DNA of 27,747 nucleotides, from the NCBI GenBank assembly GCA_041854955.1, contig JBHADF010000010.1, forward strand, positions 1 through 27,747. The letters are read 5' to 3'. Every line of letters begins with the position of its first letter. The first letter of the stretch is position 1. A model generated the notes under the pieces. That model searched no databases. It was not told the origin of the DNA and was given only the letters and a program-made list of their open reading frames with translations. The DNA is from CAMENZ01 sp041854955. Lineage in GTDB: Bacteria > Bacillota > Clostridia > Peptostreptococcales > Anaerovoracaceae. Shown here piece by piece: positions 6,349 to 14,651 of the stretch. A program made the translations under genes and the position numbers.

Positions 6349-9171
6349 CTAATTCATCCTTGTGGAGAAATCCAAATACGCACTTTCCTCGTTTTCTCCC
6401 ATAACGTTCAGATATGAACCTATTATTTCTCTAGCCACAGGTGCGGCGTTGGTAGAAATACCGCCCTGTATAAGCAGCACTACGACGGCAATTTTGGGCT
6501 TGTCTGCCGGTGCCATGGCTATGGTCCATGCAAAGTTATCATAGCTGTCCTTATATTCGTTTATCTTTGTCATGGTCAGCTTGCTTCCGCCAACCTTCAT
6601 CAAGGCGGCATCTACAGTATTGTTTTCATCATAGTATTTCTTGGGATCTTCCTTCATCAGCTTGGCCATAGCTCTCTCCACCTGATCCCAGGATACATCC
6701 GGAGCTATTCGCCCCAGATTTTTCTTTATGTACTCAACTTCATCCTTAGGATTTATCTTTCCGTCCTTCTGTGCTGTTCCCGTCTTACCGGCCACATCTA
6801 CGGGGAAGTGTGAAAATACCCCTGCAAGAGTTCCTCTCTTGGCTACCAGCTTCATACCTTCTATTACAGTATCCAGCTCCTGCTTGGAAACATCTATCTG
6901 GTAAGGCTTTCCTGATTTCTCCCGACTCTGTCCCTCTATGCCCTTTACGATAGTAACCGGGTTTCTCTTTCCTGCATTTCCCAAGGTTGCCACATAATTT
7001 GACATCTGCAGGGGAGTATAGGCGTTATCTCCCTGTCCTATGGATATGTTGAAGGTATCACCGATGGTCCAGGCCGCCATACTGAAATATGAATATTTGC
7101 ACACATCAGCAAGGGTCTCAACCTTATTGTCCTTGACGGAAGTGTTTTTCCTTATCCTCTTTATTATTTCGCCTCTGTCAGGATTATCCTCGGTCCAGCT
7201 CACGATGGTATCCACATCCTTTGCCAAGGCTTCTTCATCGGCAGCAATTTTCTTAGGCCAATAGATTTCTGCGCGACTCTTCAGATACTGCCTTAAAGCA
7301 TATTTTGTGCTCTGTAGCTTCTTCTCAGCAGAAGCCAAGGAGGTTGTAGACTCGTTCAGCTCTATGCCGGTCTTGTCACCCAGACCGAATTCCGAGGCTA
7401 CCTGCATTATCTTTTCGATGTTTATTTCCTTTGTATATCCAAGGGATGCGCCTGTTCTCCAGTCCTTTCCCGAAGCTATACAATAGAAATAGTAGTTGCA
7501 GGAATTCTGTATCCCCGTAGCCAAGGTCTCAGTGCCGTGGCTGCCTCTATAATTATTCCAAAGGCTGCAACCGAAGGTTCTGTCTCCTATGGTTATGAAC
7601 CCTTTGTCGTATATAGGCCTCTTAGGGTCAAGTCCGCACTGCAGTGCTGCCACCGCCGTTATGGGCTTAAAGGTGGAACCGGGCTGCACCGAGCTCTGTG
7701 TCGCATTGTTGTATAGCGGTGTAGGCGCCAAGGAATCTCTGGGGTTTACGCTCTGCACCGATGCCCAGTCCTTAGCCGAGATTCCCTCGGCAAAGATATT
7801 GGGATTGTAATCCGGGAAGCTGGCCATGGAAATTATTTCAGCAGTATCCACATCTATGGCAACCACCGCACCGGAAGCACAGTTTCCATATTTTCTCAAC
7901 CTTAAATTTCCGTATTTGCTGTTAAAGACCCCACCTGAAGCAGTAGCTTGAATAGCTTCCTTCAGGGCCTTTTCGGAAACCTTCTGCAAATCCTTATCTA
8001 TGGTAAGATAAACATTACTGCCTGCCAAAGGCTCGGTCTCGCTTATGGTTTCCATATAGTCTCCTCCTGAGTTTACCAGGATGGTCTTTATGCCGTCCTT
8101 TCCTCGGAGCATGGATTCCATAGTATATTCTATGCCGTCTTTTCCTATAAGGTCTTCGGCGTTATATCCTAATTCGTTTACATACTTGTCATACTGGCTG
8201 TCAGCTATGCTGCCCATATATCCCAAAATATGAGATGCCAGTTTGCCGTTGGGATATACTCTCACCGTGTCAGAGACTACATCCACACCGGGGAGCAGGT
8301 TTCCCATCTCTTCTATATAAGCAACCGTTTCGTCGCTTACATCCGTTGCTATGGTACTTGATCTGTATTTATTGTAGCCTGTGTTCTTTATTTCTTCCCT
8401 TATATTGAAGATTTTCCTTACATCCTCGTCGGAAAGTATGCCACCGCCCTCTTCAAGGGGCTTGTCCAGATTATATTTTGTTTTCAGGGCCATGAAAGCA
8501 TCCTTTGCAGGCATTTCATATACTTTCTCTTTCTGTCCCGTTTTCTTATTTTTCTGCTCCGTGTATATATCATATTTTTCAAGGAACAGCTTTTTCCGCG
8601 CATCAAAAGCAAAGGTCATGCTGCGCACATTTATAGGCGGCCAAATGCCATGCTGTTCCTGCAGGATGTTCATGGCTTCATATCTGTCAGCATCCGGATC
8701 TATTTCGTACTCAATGCGCAGTTTATTGAGCACATCCTCTGCCGTAGCATCGTAGCTCATGCCCATGGACTTGAGATATTTTTTCTTGTTTATATCATAA
8801 GTGTACTTAAAGCTGCCGTTTGCAGTGATTATTATGGGGAAATTATCCACATATTCATCCCCGTTTTTTTCAAACAGCTTTATAATTTCATAGGCAGAGT
8901 TATTTATATCGCCGGTTTCCAATCCGCTCACATTGAAAACCACCGTGAAAATCTGTTTATTTGCAGCTAAAACCCGGCCGTATCTGTCATATATCTCACC
9001 TCTGGGGGCAGATATGATGACCTCTTTAGTGTTCTGATTCTTGGCGGCTTCTACCCATTTTTCCTCTTGCAAAACGGTCAGCATAAAAAGCCTTACGCAT
9101 AAAGCCAGAACAAGTATGATTATTACCGCTATAATCTGATAATAGCGGGAATTGAGAATTTTTTTATTCAT
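6349..9171 (-). CDS. mrdA: Class B penicillin-binding protein 2, elongasome transpeptidase
   Basis: The product is a 940-residue bitopic membrane protein with one transmembrane helix at about 12-34 and the class B dimerisation start APRGEIYDRYGRVLAANK (55-72). Its transpeptidase motifs are SxxK at 499-502 (STFK), SxN at 557-559 (SCN) and KTG at 796-798 (AGKTGTAQ). PBP2 cross-links peptidoglycan during lateral wall growth and works with RodA and MreBCD. It is longer than the common 600-700 residues. Extra sequence sits in the N-terminal domain (about 90-290) and between GIELNES and WTIGDTF (about 605-700), similar to other clostridial PBP2s. Its start overlaps the mreD stop by 4 bp (ATGA), indicating coupled translation. 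Confidence 0.93.
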   Translation of the reverse strand: MNKKILNSRYYQIIAVIIILVLALCVRLFMLTVLQEEKWVEAAKNQNTKEVIISAPRGEIYDRYGRVLAANKQIFTVVFNVSGLETGDINNSAYEIIKLFEKNGDEYVDNFPIIITANGSFKYTYDINKKKYLKSMGMSYDATAEDVLNKLRIEYEIDPDADRYEAMNILQEQHGIWPPINVRSMTFAFDARKKLFLEKYDIYTEQKNKKTGQKEKVYEMPAKDAFMALKTKYNLDKPLEEGGGILSDEDVRKIFNIREEIKNTGYNKYRSSTIATDVSDETVAYIEEMGNLLPGVDVVSDTVRVYPNGKLASHILGYMGSIADSQYDKYVNELGYNAEDLIGKDGIEYTMESMLRGKDGIKTILVNSGGDYMETISETEPLAGSNVYLTIDKDLQKVSEKALKEAIQATASGGVFNSKYGNLRLRKYGNCASGAVVAIDVDTAEIISMASFPDYNPNIFAEGISAKDWASVQSVNPRDSLAPTPLYNNATQSSVQPGSTFKPITAVAALQCGLDPKRPIYDKGFITIGDRTFGCSLWNNYRGSHGTETLATGIQNSCNYYFYCIASGKDWRTGASLGYTKEINIEKIMQVASEFGLGDKTGIELNESTTSLASAEKKLQSTKYALRQYLKSRAEIYWPKKIAADEEALAKDVDTIVSWTEDNPDRGEIIKRIRKNTSVKDNKVETLADVCKYSYFSMAAWTIGDTFNISIGQGDNAYTPLQMSNYVATLGNAGKRNPVTIVKGIEGQSREKSGKPYQIDVSKQELDTVIEGMKLVAKRGTLAGVFSHFPVDVAGKTGTAQKDGKINPKDEVEYIKKNLGRIAPDVSWDQVERAMAKLMKEDPKKYYDENNTVDAALMKVGGSKLTMTKINEYKDSYDNFAWTIAMAPADKPKIAVVVLLIQGGISTNAAPVAREIIGSYLNVMGENEESAYLDFSTRMN

Positions 9172-9668
9172 GAGAAATACCTGTATTTACGCTTCTTCCG
9201 TTGGTTTTTCATAAGTATGATGTATATTACCGTGATTACTGCCAAAGAATAGAGTCCTACCCAAGGTAAGGTCTTCAGCATATAGAGGAAGCCTAAATTA
9301 CTTCCACTTATATAATATAAGGCCCATCTTAAAGTAGAGTACAGCGCAATGGAAACCAGAGACACCACCCACATATTCACCATGTTGTCCACATTCATGC
9401 TGTCCTTGAACAGTATTATGAGCACAGCTACCGCCACTAAGGCAATGGCTGTGGGACCGACAGAAATACCATAAAAAATATCGTAGAGAAGGCCGAAGAC
9501 ACCTCCGAAAATTATTCCGAAAAGTTCATCGCTATATACGAAAGAAAAGGCTACCGATAAAGCCAGGAGCAAATCAGGAGTATAGCCTTCTATGTTTACA
9601 AGGTTCAGCAATGAGGCCTGTATAATCAGGGCCACGCCGAATATTATACCTGCTTTCCAATACTTCAT
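9168..9668 (-). CDS. mreD: Rod shape-determining protein MreD
   Basis: The 166-residue, very hydrophobic protein has about five membrane segments, from FGVALIIQASLLNLVNIEGY through the last helix YSLAVITVIYIIL, and ends in a basic tail (KNQRKKRKYRYF). Sequence conservation in MreD is low. The call rests on size, topology, the early TPDLLLALSV motif and its position between mreC and the PBP2 gene. It overlaps both neighbours by 4 bp. Confidence 0.9.
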   Translation of the reverse strand: MKYWKAGIIFGVALIIQASLLNLVNIEGYTPDLLLALSVAFSFVYSDELFGIIFGGVFGLLYDIFYGISVGPTAIALVAVAVLIILFKDSMNVDNMVNMWVVSLVSIALYSTLRWALYYISGSNLGFLYMLKTLPWVGLYSLAVITVIYIILMKNQRKKRKYRYFS

Positions 9669-10462
9669 TGCAATACCGCCACCTTGTCAAGTTCTTTAAA
9701 GTTGGCCGCCGGCTCTACGGTTATTTCCTTTAGCAGAGTGTTGCTGTTATACTTTACAGTCTTAACATTGCCTACTTCCAGTCCTTCCGGGTAGGTTCCC
9801 AGACCTGAGGTCAAAATAATGTCTCCCTCCGATACGGTAGAATCGGCATGCATCATAAAGCCGGTGATTTCGCCCTTCTTATCTCCGTTTGCTATGCCCA
9901 GCTGTTTGCGGTCTCTGGCCAGCTTAAAGCTTATGCTGCTTCCTTCGTCTATGAGAGCCGTAACCTTGGCCCATTTCTTACCCACAGACTCTACCCGTCC
10001 TACAAGGCCGGCACCGTTGACCACTGCATCTCCCACCTTAATTCCGGCTTCGCTGCCTCTGTTTATGGTGAAAATATTGGTCCAGTTGGCACCGTCCATG
10101 GTTACGATATCAGCGGAGATAAGGGTATATTCCTTCTGAGTATACTCAAAATTCAAGGCCTCGGAAAGCTCCTTAAGCTCGTCAAGCTCATCTCTTGTAA
10201 GCTTTGCTTCCGTAAGCTTCCTTTGCAGCTGAATGTTTTCCGCCTCCAGCTCTTCCACTTGGCTCTGAAGTGCCCTATAGGAAAACAGGCCGGTCACATT
10301 TTCCTTAACCGCCTTAACGATCCCTGTCAGGCCTCCTGACCAAACAGATGCCCCTCCATTTCCTCCGGGGCCAGCGAATATAGACACAACAAAGACGATG
10401 ACCAGTATTAATATGGTTATCATCAGAGTAAAAAGTAGTTTGTGTCCTTTAATCCATCCCAT
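9665..10462 (-). CDS. mreC: Rod shape-determining protein MreC
   Basis: The 265-residue protein has an N-terminal membrane anchor (about 9-30), a coiled coil (about 62-110, with SQVEELEAENIQLQRKLTEA) and a C-terminal beta-rich region with the family motifs VGDAVVNGAGLVGRVESVG and LTSGLGTYPEGLEVGNV. MreC dimers link cytoplasmic MreB to PBP2 outside the membrane. It starts two bases after the mreB stop and overlaps mreD by 4 bp. Confidence 0.93.
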   Translation of the reverse strand: MGWIKGHKLLFTLMITILILVIVFVVSIFAGPGGNGGASVWSGGLTGIVKAVKENVTGLFSYRALQSQVEELEAENIQLQRKLTEAKLTRDELDELKELSEALNFEYTQKEYTLISADIVTMDGANWTNIFTINRGSEAGIKVGDAVVNGAGLVGRVESVGKKWAKVTALIDEGSSISFKLARDRKQLGIANGDKKGEITGFMMHADSTVSEGDIILTSGLGTYPEGLEVGNVKTVKYNSNTLLKEITVEPAANFKELDKVAVLQ

Positions 10463-10464
10463 GT

Positions 10465-11511
10465 TTAGTAACTCTTTCTCCCGTTGGAAGCGTAGTCTTT
10501 AAGTTTTTCCGGGTCACTTAAGCTTTTACCTGCTCCTAAGGCTACAGCTTCAAAGGCATTCTCGGAAATGGTAACATCCATGTCCGTTCTCTTCTTTATC
10601 AGCTTATCAAGATTGTGTATCATCCCGCCGCCGCCGGACAGGGTCAGTCCTCTTTCCGCTATATCGGCAGCTATTTCGGGAGGCGCTTTTTCTATGGTGC
10701 TCTTTATTCCGTCTATGATAATATCAACAGATTCCTGCAGGGCTATCATCATATCTTTATTGGTTACCTCCATGGTTTTAGGCAGGCCGGATATGATATC
10801 ACGACCTCTTGCATTCATGGTGGTTATTATCTCATTGCCGTTTTCGTCTTCATCCATGCAGGCACAGCCTATGTTAATTTTAAGCTGCTCGGCTGTATGC
10901 TCGCCTATGAGAAGGGCATGTCTCTTTCTCATATACTGAATTATGGCTTCGTTAATCTTGTCTCCCGCATGTCTTATGGAGGTGGAGCAAACTATACCTC
11001 TCAAGGCCACTATGGCTATATCTGCCGTTCCGCCGCCTATGTCTGCTATCATGCAGCCGGTGGTTCCGTCTACATCCATGCCTGCGCCGATGGCCGCCGC
11101 CATGGGTTCTTCAAGGATGAAAACCTCTGAGGCTCCTAATTGTCTTACTACCTCGGATACGGCACGCTTTTCCACCTCTGTAACTCCTGAGGGTACGCCT
11201 ACCACAACCTTAAAGTTTCTCACCTTCTTAGTAGTAAGAGCCTTCTGTATAAAGGCTTTGAGCATTTCTGCAGTCTTATCAAAATCCGATATTACTCCGT
11301 CCTGCAAGGGTCTTATAACGGATATGTTCTGAGGGGCCTTCCCCAGCATCTCCTTGGCCTTCAGGCCTACGGCCAAAACCTTGTTGCTGCGATTTTCCAC
11401 AGCGATAACCGAAGGTTCATTTAACACGATTCCGCTATCAACCATATAAACTAAAGTATTTGCAGTACCTAAATCGATACCCATATCCTTTGACTTGAAA
11501 AAACTACACAT
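10465..11511 (-). CDS. mreB: Rod shape-determining protein MreB (bacterial actin)
   Basis: The 348-residue actin-fold ATPase has phosphate-1 loop DLGTANTLVY, phosphate-2 loop IADIGGGTADIAI, adenosine motif LSGGGGMIHNLD and a short hydrophobic/basic N-terminal tip (MCSFFKSKD) that may help it bind membrane. Length is normal. MreB filaments guide wall synthesis in rod cells. A GGAGG site precedes the ATG, 27 bp after radC. Confidence 0.95.
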   Translation of the reverse strand: MCSFFKSKDMGIDLGTANTLVYMVDSGIVLNEPSVIAVENRSNKVLAVGLKAKEMLGKAPQNISVIRPLQDGVISDFDKTAEMLKAFIQKALTTKKVRNFKVVVGVPSGVTEVEKRAVSEVVRQLGASEVFILEEPMAAAIGAGMDVDGTTGCMIADIGGGTADIAIVALRGIVCSTSIRHAGDKINEAIIQYMRKRHALLIGEHTAEQLKINIGCACMDEDENGNEIITTMNARGRDIISGLPKTMEVTNKDMMIALQESVDIIIDGIKSTIEKAPPEIAADIAERGLTLSGGGGMIHNLDKLIKKRTDMDVTISENAFEAVALGAGKSLSDPEKLKDYASNGRKSY

Positions 11512-11538
11512 TTTACTCCTCCAAAATTACTGTAAATT

Positions 11539-12213
11539 TTATATTTCTCCCATGCTGCGCAGGCTTGTGAAGCTGCCGTCACCTATGATGATATGGTCCA
11601 GAACATTTATCTTCAGCAGCTTGCCGCACTGAACCAATTCTCTTGTAACAGCTATATCCTCCTTGCTGGGAGAGGAATCACCGCTGGGGTGATTATGTAC
11701 AAACACGATTCCCGCCGCACTTTTTCTTACGGCGTTTTTAAAGACCTCCCTGGGATGAACCGGAGCACTGTTAAGCTCTCCTACGGATATGGTTTCCGAA
11801 GATATTATCATCCCCTTGGAATTCAGCAGCAGAGCCTCGAAATGCTCACGCTTTTCATATCTGAGCCGTTCCATAAAGAGCCGGACCACATCGTCGGTGC
11901 CTGTGATGAACAGCTTCTCATTAGGCGCGGTAGCTATCCGCTTTCCCAATTCGATGGCGGCCACAATTCTGGCAGCCTTGAAGGCGCCTATGCCCTTCAC
12001 GGACATAAAATCCTCCGGCGTATGGTCCGCCAGAGCAGCGATGCCTCTTTCATCCTTGGATAAAAGCTCTTCCGCAACTCCTATGGCAGATTTTTCCGGG
12101 GTGCCTGCCCCCAGCAGCACAGCTATAAGTTCTGCATTGGAAAGGGTGCTTACTCCCCTTCCCATGGCCTTTTCCACAGGCCTTTCAGCCTTTGGTAATG
12201 CTTTGATTTTCAT
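11539..12213 (-). CDS. radC: RadC/JAB family protein
   Basis: The 224-residue protein has a helix-hairpin-helix (SVKGIGAFKAARI, about 71-83) and a JAMM-type metalloprotease motif VHNHPSGDSSPSKED (172-186), with H173, H175, S177 and D186, plus E123 in EHFEALLLN. Members were first linked to DNA repair, but the biochemical role remains unsettled. It is the first gene of the mre operon, an arrangement common in Firmicutes. The start at 12213 follows an RBS (GAGGG) and gives the usual MxIKxLPxxERP N-terminus. Confidence 0.92.
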   Translation of the reverse strand: MKIKALPKAERPVEKAMGRGVSTLSNAELIAVLLGAGTPEKSAIGVAEELLSKDERGIAALADHTPEDFMSVKGIGAFKAARIVAAIELGKRIATAPNEKLFITGTDDVVRLFMERLRYEKREHFEALLLNSKGMIISSETISVGELNSAPVHPREVFKNAVRKSAAGIVFVHNHPSGDSSPSKEDIAVTRELVQCGKLLKINVLDHIIIGDGSFTSLRSMGEI

Positions 12214-12273
12214 AGTTCCCTCTTCCGGGCAAAAATCGCAACACCTCTTTAATTTTCTCGTTTCTTCTCACAG

Positions 12274-12298
12274 CTATACCATCGTAACAATGGTATAG
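12274..12298 (-). promoter_or_regulatory. Hairpin at the 5' end of the radC-mre transcript
   Basis: CTATACCAT (12298-12290 on the minus strand) pairs perfectly with ATGGTATAG (12282-12274) across a seven-base loop. It begins about six bases after the expected start site (near 12304) and ends 60 bp before the radC ATG. It may be an operator for a repressor or a 5' stabilising stem-loop; it has no U-tract. Confidence 0.55.
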
Positions 12299-12310
12299 AA
12301 TATCATTATG

Positions 12311-12339
12311 ATTATATCATTTTTAATATGAAAGTACAA
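12311..12339 (-). promoter_or_regulatory. Promoter of the radC-mreBCD-mrdA-minD operon
   Basis: TTGTAC (12339-12334) is followed, 17 bp on, by TATAAT (12316-12311) with an extended TGa just before the -10. This is a near-consensus vegetative promoter; transcription would start near 12304. Confidence 0.8.
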
Positions 12340-12341
12340 GG

Positions 12342-12377
12342 AAAAACCTCGGTGCAAATTCACGTCTTTCACCGAGG
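12342..12377 (-). terminator. Terminator of cmk
   Basis: On the minus strand CCTCGGTG (12377-12370) pairs with CACCGAGG (12354-12347), followed by TTTTT (12346-12342). It starts nine bases after the cmk stop. It also separates this operon from the mre promoter immediately downstream. Confidence 0.85.
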
Positions 12378-12385
12378 CCTCTTCA

Positions 12386-13042
12386 TTATTTTTCTATTTT
12401 TTCGCATATATGTTCGACCACTTCTTCAACGGTCATAGCTGTGCTGTCTATGAGCTCTGCGTCCTCTGCCTGTCTCAGGGGGTTGATCTTTCTGGTGGTG
12501 TCATTGTGGTCTCTCTCCCTTATTTGCCTAAGCACCTGTTCAAAATCCAGTTTTTCACCCTTTTCCGACAGCTCCTTGAACCTTCTCCTTGCGCGCTCTT
12601 CATCATCGGCAGTGAGGAAAAACTTATATTCCGCATCCTGTAAAACCACAGTACCTATATCTCGGCCGTCCATGATTACACTTTTAGACTCGCCCATCTT
12701 ACGCTGAAGCTCTACCAATTTGGTTCTCACACTTCCGAAGGCGGAACAGTCCGATGCGGCCTTTGATATCTCCTGAGTTCTTATGAGGTCATTTACAATC
12801 TCCCCATCTAAAAATATATCTCCGAATCTGAAATCTATTTCCGTCCTTTCCAGCATTTCCTCAAGTGCCGGATTTTCTTCCATGGCCAGGCCTTCTCTCA
12901 TCATCTTCAAGCCGATGGCTCTGTACATGGCCCCCGTATCTATATAATCGATGTTCAGCCTCTTTGCCACAGCCTTGGCGATGGTGGATTTTCCCGCACC
13001 GCTGGGCCCGTCTATGGCTATTTTGAATATTCTGTCTGCCAT
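12386..13042 (-). CDS. cmk: Cytidylate (CMP/dCMP) kinase
   Basis: The 218-residue kinase starts with IAIDGPSGAGKST (8-20, P-loop) followed by the family signature IDYIDTGAMYRAIGL. DGRDIGTVV near 124-132 is the conserved CMP-binding region, and the RRRFKEL segment is the lid. It converts CMP and dCMP to the diphosphates using ATP. It starts four bases after the nrdR stop and ends in its own terminator. Confidence 0.95.
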   Translation of the reverse strand: MADRIFKIAIDGPSGAGKSTIAKAVAKRLNIDYIDTGAMYRAIGLKMMREGLAMEENPALEEMLERTEIDFRFGDIFLDGEIVNDLIRTQEISKAASDCSAFGSVRTKLVELQRKMGESKSVIMDGRDIGTVVLQDAEYKFFLTADDEERARRRFKELSEKGEKLDFEQVLRQIRERDHNDTTRKINPLRQAEDAELIDSTAMTVEEVVEHICEKIEK

Positions 13043-13046
13043 GCTG

Positions 13047-13505
13047 TTACGCTCTCTTTCCTACCAGCTTTTCTATTTCCTTGATGAAGGTGTCCACATC
13101 GGTGAACTGCCTGTAAACGGAGGCAAACCTGATATAGGCCACCTCATCTACGCCCTTGAGCTGCTCCATGACCTGCTCGCCTATGTACTTGGCATCCACC
13201 TCTTTGAGCATTTGATTGCATACGTTCTTCTCTATATTATCAACCATTTTTTCCATGGTCTCCATGGAAACAGGTCTCTTTTCACAGGCGCGGACGATTC
13301 CCTTCAGGATTTTATCCCTATCGAATTCTTCTCGTCTGTTCCCGCTTTTTACTACCGTAAGTATGGATTCTTCCACCTTTTCATAGGTGGTAAAACGCCG
13401 GTTGCACTTATCGCAGCCTCTGCGCCTCCTTATGGCGTGACCCTCTTCCGTAGGTCTGGAATCTATTACCTTCGTATCCGGATTATTGCAATATGGACAG
13501 TTCAT
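13047..13505 (-). CDS. nrdR: Transcriptional repressor NrdR
   Basis: The 152-residue protein has a zinc ribbon with C3, C6, C31 and C34 (NCPYCNN and GCDKCNRR), the conserved VIDSRPTEEGHAIRRRR basic stretch, and an ATP-cone (about 46-136). NrdR senses ATP/dATP and represses ribonucleotide reductase genes by binding NrdR boxes. No nrd genes are in this window. It sits between the lipid kinase and cmk; an extended -10 at 13546-13551 may give it its own promoter. Confidence 0.95.
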   Translation of the reverse strand: MNCPYCNNPDTKVIDSRPTEEGHAIRRRRGCDKCNRRFTTYEKVEESILTVVKSGNRREEFDRDKILKGIVRACEKRPVSMETMEKMVDNIEKNVCNQMLKEVDAKYIGEQVMEQLKGVDEVAYIRFASVYRQFTDVDTFIKEIEKLVGKRA

Positions 13506-13545
13506 ATTTCAGTCCCCCTTTTCATCATTTATAACTACGGCCTCT

Positions 13546-13554
13546 ATAATACCA
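13546..13554 (-). promoter_or_regulatory. Possible internal promoter for nrdR-cmk
   Basis: In the 84-bp gap after the lipid kinase gene, TATTAT (13551-13546) is preceded by TGg, an extended -10. No good -35 is seen at 17 bp, so this is weak support. Confidence 0.3.
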
Positions 13555-13589
13555 TTTTTCAAGGATAAAGTCCACCAAAATCGAGGCAT

Positions 13590-14558
13590 CTACTTGGCAG
13601 GGACTATAGCTCTGAAGGCCTTCTCCTCCACGCGAAATTCCATGGTGCCGGCCTCTGTTATTTCACCGTCGGTGCAGACCATGACCCTGCCTCCCTCCGG
13701 AGTTATCCTTAGGGTCTTACCCTTGTAGTTCTTTATGGTCTCCTTCATCCGTTCTTCTTCGAGATGTATGCCTTTTATATATTTGGACATCATGCCGATT
13801 ATTCCCCGTCTGGTCAAGTTCTTAACCACAAGAATATCCATTTTCCCGTCTTGAACCGAAGCGAGGGGATTGCTTTTAACACCGCCTCCGCAATAGGCTC
13901 CGTTGGCCACGGTGGTAAGCAGCAAGGGGCCCTTGTGAACCGTATCTCCGTCTATTTCTATCCTCAGGTCAGCTCCCCGTTTGCCTGCCAAATTCACCAC
14001 GGCTGCTGCCAAATATGCCAAATGCCCCTTTAAAAACGGCTTCTTTTTAAGGCTGTCCGTCATATGGGCCACATTGCAGTCAAAGCCTATGTTGAACATA
14101 TTGGCGCAAAACCTTTTTTTCTCTCCACTTCCCTCTACCGTTGTGCACAAGAGAGCATCGCAGTGAAGGGCTTTTCCTTTCAGCTGAGCTTCTATGTCGG
14201 AAAAATCTCCTCCCTGCGGAAAATTTCTGGCAAAATCATTTCCCGTCCCCGTGGGCACTATGCCCAAAGCAACACGGTGAAAAAGAGGGGAAAGTATGGC
14301 TCCGTTGAGAACCTCGTTTAAGGTTCCGTCCCCTCCGCAGGCAATGAATCTGATTTCCTCTTCAAAATCGGAGCCTTCCTTTTCCAGCTCCTCCATGTAT
14401 TTTCTTACAAAGCTCTCGGCCTCTCCCTCACCCTTTGTAATATGTATATCTATTTTCTCGCCGACCTTTACAGCCGCCGCCTCGATTCTTTTAACCAATC
14501 CCTTCCAACCACGGCCTTTACCCGCCTTTGGGTTTACTACAAAAATAGTCCTCATCAT
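13590..14558 (-). CDS. Diacylglycerol/lipid kinase (YegS/DgkB family)
   Basis: The 322-residue protein has the N-terminal VVNPKAGKGRG motif (7-16), the catalytic nucleotide-binding IACGGDGTLNEV (72-83), and GIVPTGTGNDFARNF (99-113), all diagnostic of the DAGK catalytic domain. The C-terminal half carries the family's beta-sandwich pattern, including ANGAYCGGGV. Members phosphorylate diacylglycerol or related lipids at the inner membrane face. The exact lipid substrate cannot be read from sequence. It is the first gene of a lipid kinase-nrdR-cmk unit. Confidence 0.88.
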   Translation of the reverse strand: MMRTIFVVNPKAGKGRGWKGLVKRIEAAAVKVGEKIDIHITKGEGEAESFVRKYMEELEKEGSDFEEEIRFIACGGDGTLNEVLNGAILSPLFHRVALGIVPTGTGNDFARNFPQGGDFSDIEAQLKGKALHCDALLCTTVEGSGEKKRFCANMFNIGFDCNVAHMTDSLKKKPFLKGHLAYLAAAVVNLAGKRGADLRIEIDGDTVHKGPLLLTTVANGAYCGGGVKSNPLASVQDGKMDILVVKNLTRRGIIGMMSKYIKGIHLEEERMKETIKNYKGKTLRITPEGGRVMVCTDGEITEAGTMEFRVEEKAFRAIVPAK

Positions 14559-14586
14559 CTATACCTTTCGCTTTTCTCTACTTTCA

Positions 14587-14615
14587 ATTATCACATTTTT
14601 ATATTATAATTACAA
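14587..14615 (-). promoter_or_regulatory. Promoter of the lipid kinase-nrdR-cmk operon
   Basis: On the minus strand TTGTAA (14615-14610) is followed after 17 bp by GATAAT (14592-14587) with TG one base upstream of the -10. Transcription would start near 14580, about 22 nt before the ATG at 14558. Confidence 0.6.
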
Positions 14616-14616
14616 T
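14588..14616 (+). promoter_or_regulatory. Promoter of the M29 aminopeptidase gene
   Basis: TTATCA (14588-14593) and TACAAT (14611-14616) are separated by 17 bp. An alternative is TTTCAA (14582-14587) with TATAAT (14605-14610), also 17 bp apart. Both lie on top of the divergent minus-strand promoter, so only one direction could be occupied by polymerase at a time. Confidence 0.45.
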
Positions 14617-14651
14617 AAATATTTGAAAATTTTACAAAACAGGAGGTAATC

